DNA from: Phycisphaerales bacterium
GTDB taxonomy: Bacteria; Planctomycetota; Phycisphaerae; Phycisphaerales; SM1A02
DNA length: 64,000 bases
Direction: 5' to 3'
Assembly (NCBI GenBank): GCA_030749435.1
Contig: JASMKH010000008.1
Coordinates: 1 to 64,000 of the forward strand
Shown: positions 63,214 to 64,000 of the stretch, piece after piece
Position numbering within the stretch: position 1 is the stretch's first letter
Layout: each line of letters begins with the position of its first letter
Program-made: the position numbers and the translations under genes
Notes under the pieces: model-generated
What the model was told of the DNA's origin: nothing
The model's input: only the letters and a program-made list of their open reading frames with translations
Database searches by the model: none

Positions 63214-63876
63214 GTGAATCCGACGACGATCATCCGCCTGCGTCGACCGGCCATTGTGTCGTTGGGTGATCGCGATTGGCTGCCGGATCCGCATCTGCGG
63301 GATGAGGCGGAGCGGCGATGGGCTGCCATGCGGTCCGCAAACCGGAGGCTGTATGACGGCAAGATGATCCAGGTGGCAGGCGTGCACCGCAACGGCGCCG
63401 GGGGCGCGGTCATCCAGGGATTCCCGTGCGCGTTTCGCTGGTATGCGGTGCAGTCGGAGGCGGATGAGACGGGCCCGAGTCACGATTGCATGTGCCGGCC
63501 CCTCGGCGTCAAGGGGGTGACGCGGTGCGGTGAGCGGGTGTTGCTGGGGCGCCGTGCCCAGTGGACGACATGGCAGGCAGGCTGGTGGGAACTGGCCCCC
63601 TCCGGAGGCGTCGAACCCGGCAACAGCCCGGAGCAGGCGCTCGCTGCCGAGTATGCAGAGGAAATCGGACGTGTGTTGTCGTCGACGCCTCGAGCCGAGG
63701 CGGTGATGTTTGACCCAAACACCCGGACCTGGGAAGTGGTGCTCACCGTCGAGATGCCGACCGATGACATCGGCTTCAACACCGGTGAATACGAAGCGTT
63801 CAGGTGGGTCCGACCCAGTGAGATCCCCGACGACACCACGCCGATCGCGCGGCGGATACTCGATCAACTCGGCTGA
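63214..63876 (+). CDS. Nudix hydrolase with a divergent Nudix box
   Basis: The product has 220 residues from GTG 63214 (TTG 63208 is an alternative). The N-terminal half is poorly conserved (WLPDPHLRDEAERRWAAMRS). The Nudix box is GGVEPGNSPEQALAAEYAEE IG, against G-x5-E-x7-R-E-U-x-E-E-x-G-U: the first Glu is Asn and the Arg is Ala, but the E-x-x-E-E core is kept. VLLGRRAQWTTWQAGWWELA upstream is a typical strand. Substrate is a nucleoside diphosphate derivative of unknown type. It is close to the end of ALDH7 and may be co-transcribed. Confidence 0.78.
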   Translation: MNPTTIIRLRRPAIVSLGDRDWLPDPHLRDEAERRWAAMRSANRRLYDGKMIQVAGVHRNGAGGAVIQGFPCAFRWYAVQSEADETGPSHDCMCRPLGVKGVTRCGERVLLGRRAQWTTWQAGWWELAPSGGVEPGNSPEQALAAEYAEEIGRVLSSTPRAEAVMFDPNTRTWEVVLTVEMPTDDIGFNTGEYEAFRWVRPSEIPDDTTPIARRILDQLG

Positions 63877-63904
63877 GTTGCTGACTGCTCAAGCTTGCCT
63901 TCGA

Positions 63905-63946
63905 GCCCCCGGAATGCCCCCCGGAATGCCCCCCCCGGGAATGCCC
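63905..63946. repeat. Three short tandem repeats with variable C-runs
   Basis: The word GGAATGCC recurs three times, each preceded by a cytosine run of a different length (five, six and eight bases). The block sits between the Nudix gene and the partial gene at the right edge. Confidence 0.7.
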
Positions 63947-63951
63947 ACGAG

Positions 63952-64000
63952 TCAGGCCGAGCGGACGTCCAGCCACTCGGACACGCTGCGAAGGTCGCCT
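63952..64000 (-). CDS. Partial CDS, C-terminal end only
   Basis: On the minus strand one frame enters from the right edge and ends at a stop at 63952 (TGA), reading GDLRSVSEWLDVRSA. The composition fits the end of a real protein, but with only 15 residues no family can be named. Its start lies outside the window. Medium-to-low support. Confidence 0.4.
   Translation of the reverse strand, partial: GDLRSVSEWLDVRSA

Noticed and set aside
63905-63946. CRISPR-like repeats
   Set aside because: Units are too short, vary in length and have no spacers; no cas genes are present. The same applies to the arrays at 52818 and 55650.

Overview
The window looks like high-GC chromosomal DNA from a planctomycete of the Phycisphaerae/Phycisphaerales type. 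The taxon is inferred from content, because there is no rRNA gene here. The pointers are several large secreted proteins ending in dockerin-like D-x-N-x-D-G tags with a W-G or G-C ending, a PEP-CTERM-like protein, a DUF1501/DUF1800 pair, a sulfatase, a SecA of about 1375 residues and a FliA/WhiG-type sigma factor. LptE-like and BamD-like lipoprotein/TPR genes indicate an outer membrane. No rRNA, tRNA, CRISPR array, prophage or complete insertion sequence was seen.

Layout. 1-7.8 kb: palindromic repeats, a Wzx-like flippase, upp, a secreted protein with twelve cysteine-rich GACC repeats, a solitary N6-adenine methylase, a degenerate copper-monooxygenase-like protein and a SYLF lipoprotein. 7.8-9.4 kb: a gene-poor stretch bracketed by a 19-bp inverted repeat and closed by a strong bidirectional terminator, then a small gene. 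9.4-21.3 kb: ankyrin and STAS genes, a large metalloprotease, a 29-codon orphan tag, a sulfatase, a GNAT acetyltransferase, RarD, a HAF-repeat protein, an AhpD-like protein, a thioredoxin-fold protein and a methyltransferase. 21.3-24.9 kb: a minus-strand feoA-feoB cluster with a small membrane protein, a DUF2520 protein and a zincin, behind a Fur-like dyad and a promoter. 25-40.3 kb: a long, almost entirely minus-strand series that includes copA, DUF1800, DUF1501, an HMA lipoprotein, an NHL-repeat protein, a YtkA-like lipoprotein, a di-haem peroxidase, a choice-of-anchor-B protein and a DCC-LMF fusion. 40.3-64 kb: mostly housekeeping genes (secA, tsf, rpsB, pyrC, uvrC, ftsH, lptE/bamD-like, a sigma factor, one CoA-transferase subunit, ALDH7, Nudix), plus ggt and a tandem cupredoxin.

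How the genes work together. Iron uptake (Feo) and copper handling (CopA, HMA lipoprotein, cupredoxin, YtkA-like protein) are both present, and several of these genes sit next to periplasmic redox proteins. Five exported proteins and one orphan fragment carry the same class of C-terminal dockerin-like tag, yet no cohesin or scaffoldin is visible. This suggests a shared surface-sorting or anchoring system whose receptor lies elsewhere. Several proteins keep a recognisable fold but have lost its metal-binding residues (the FmdB-like and copper-monooxygenase-like proteins) or a usual domain (UvrC). These, the 12-fold GACC protein, the copper/redox gene run and the inverted-repeat-bounded gene-free block are the items most worth a second look.
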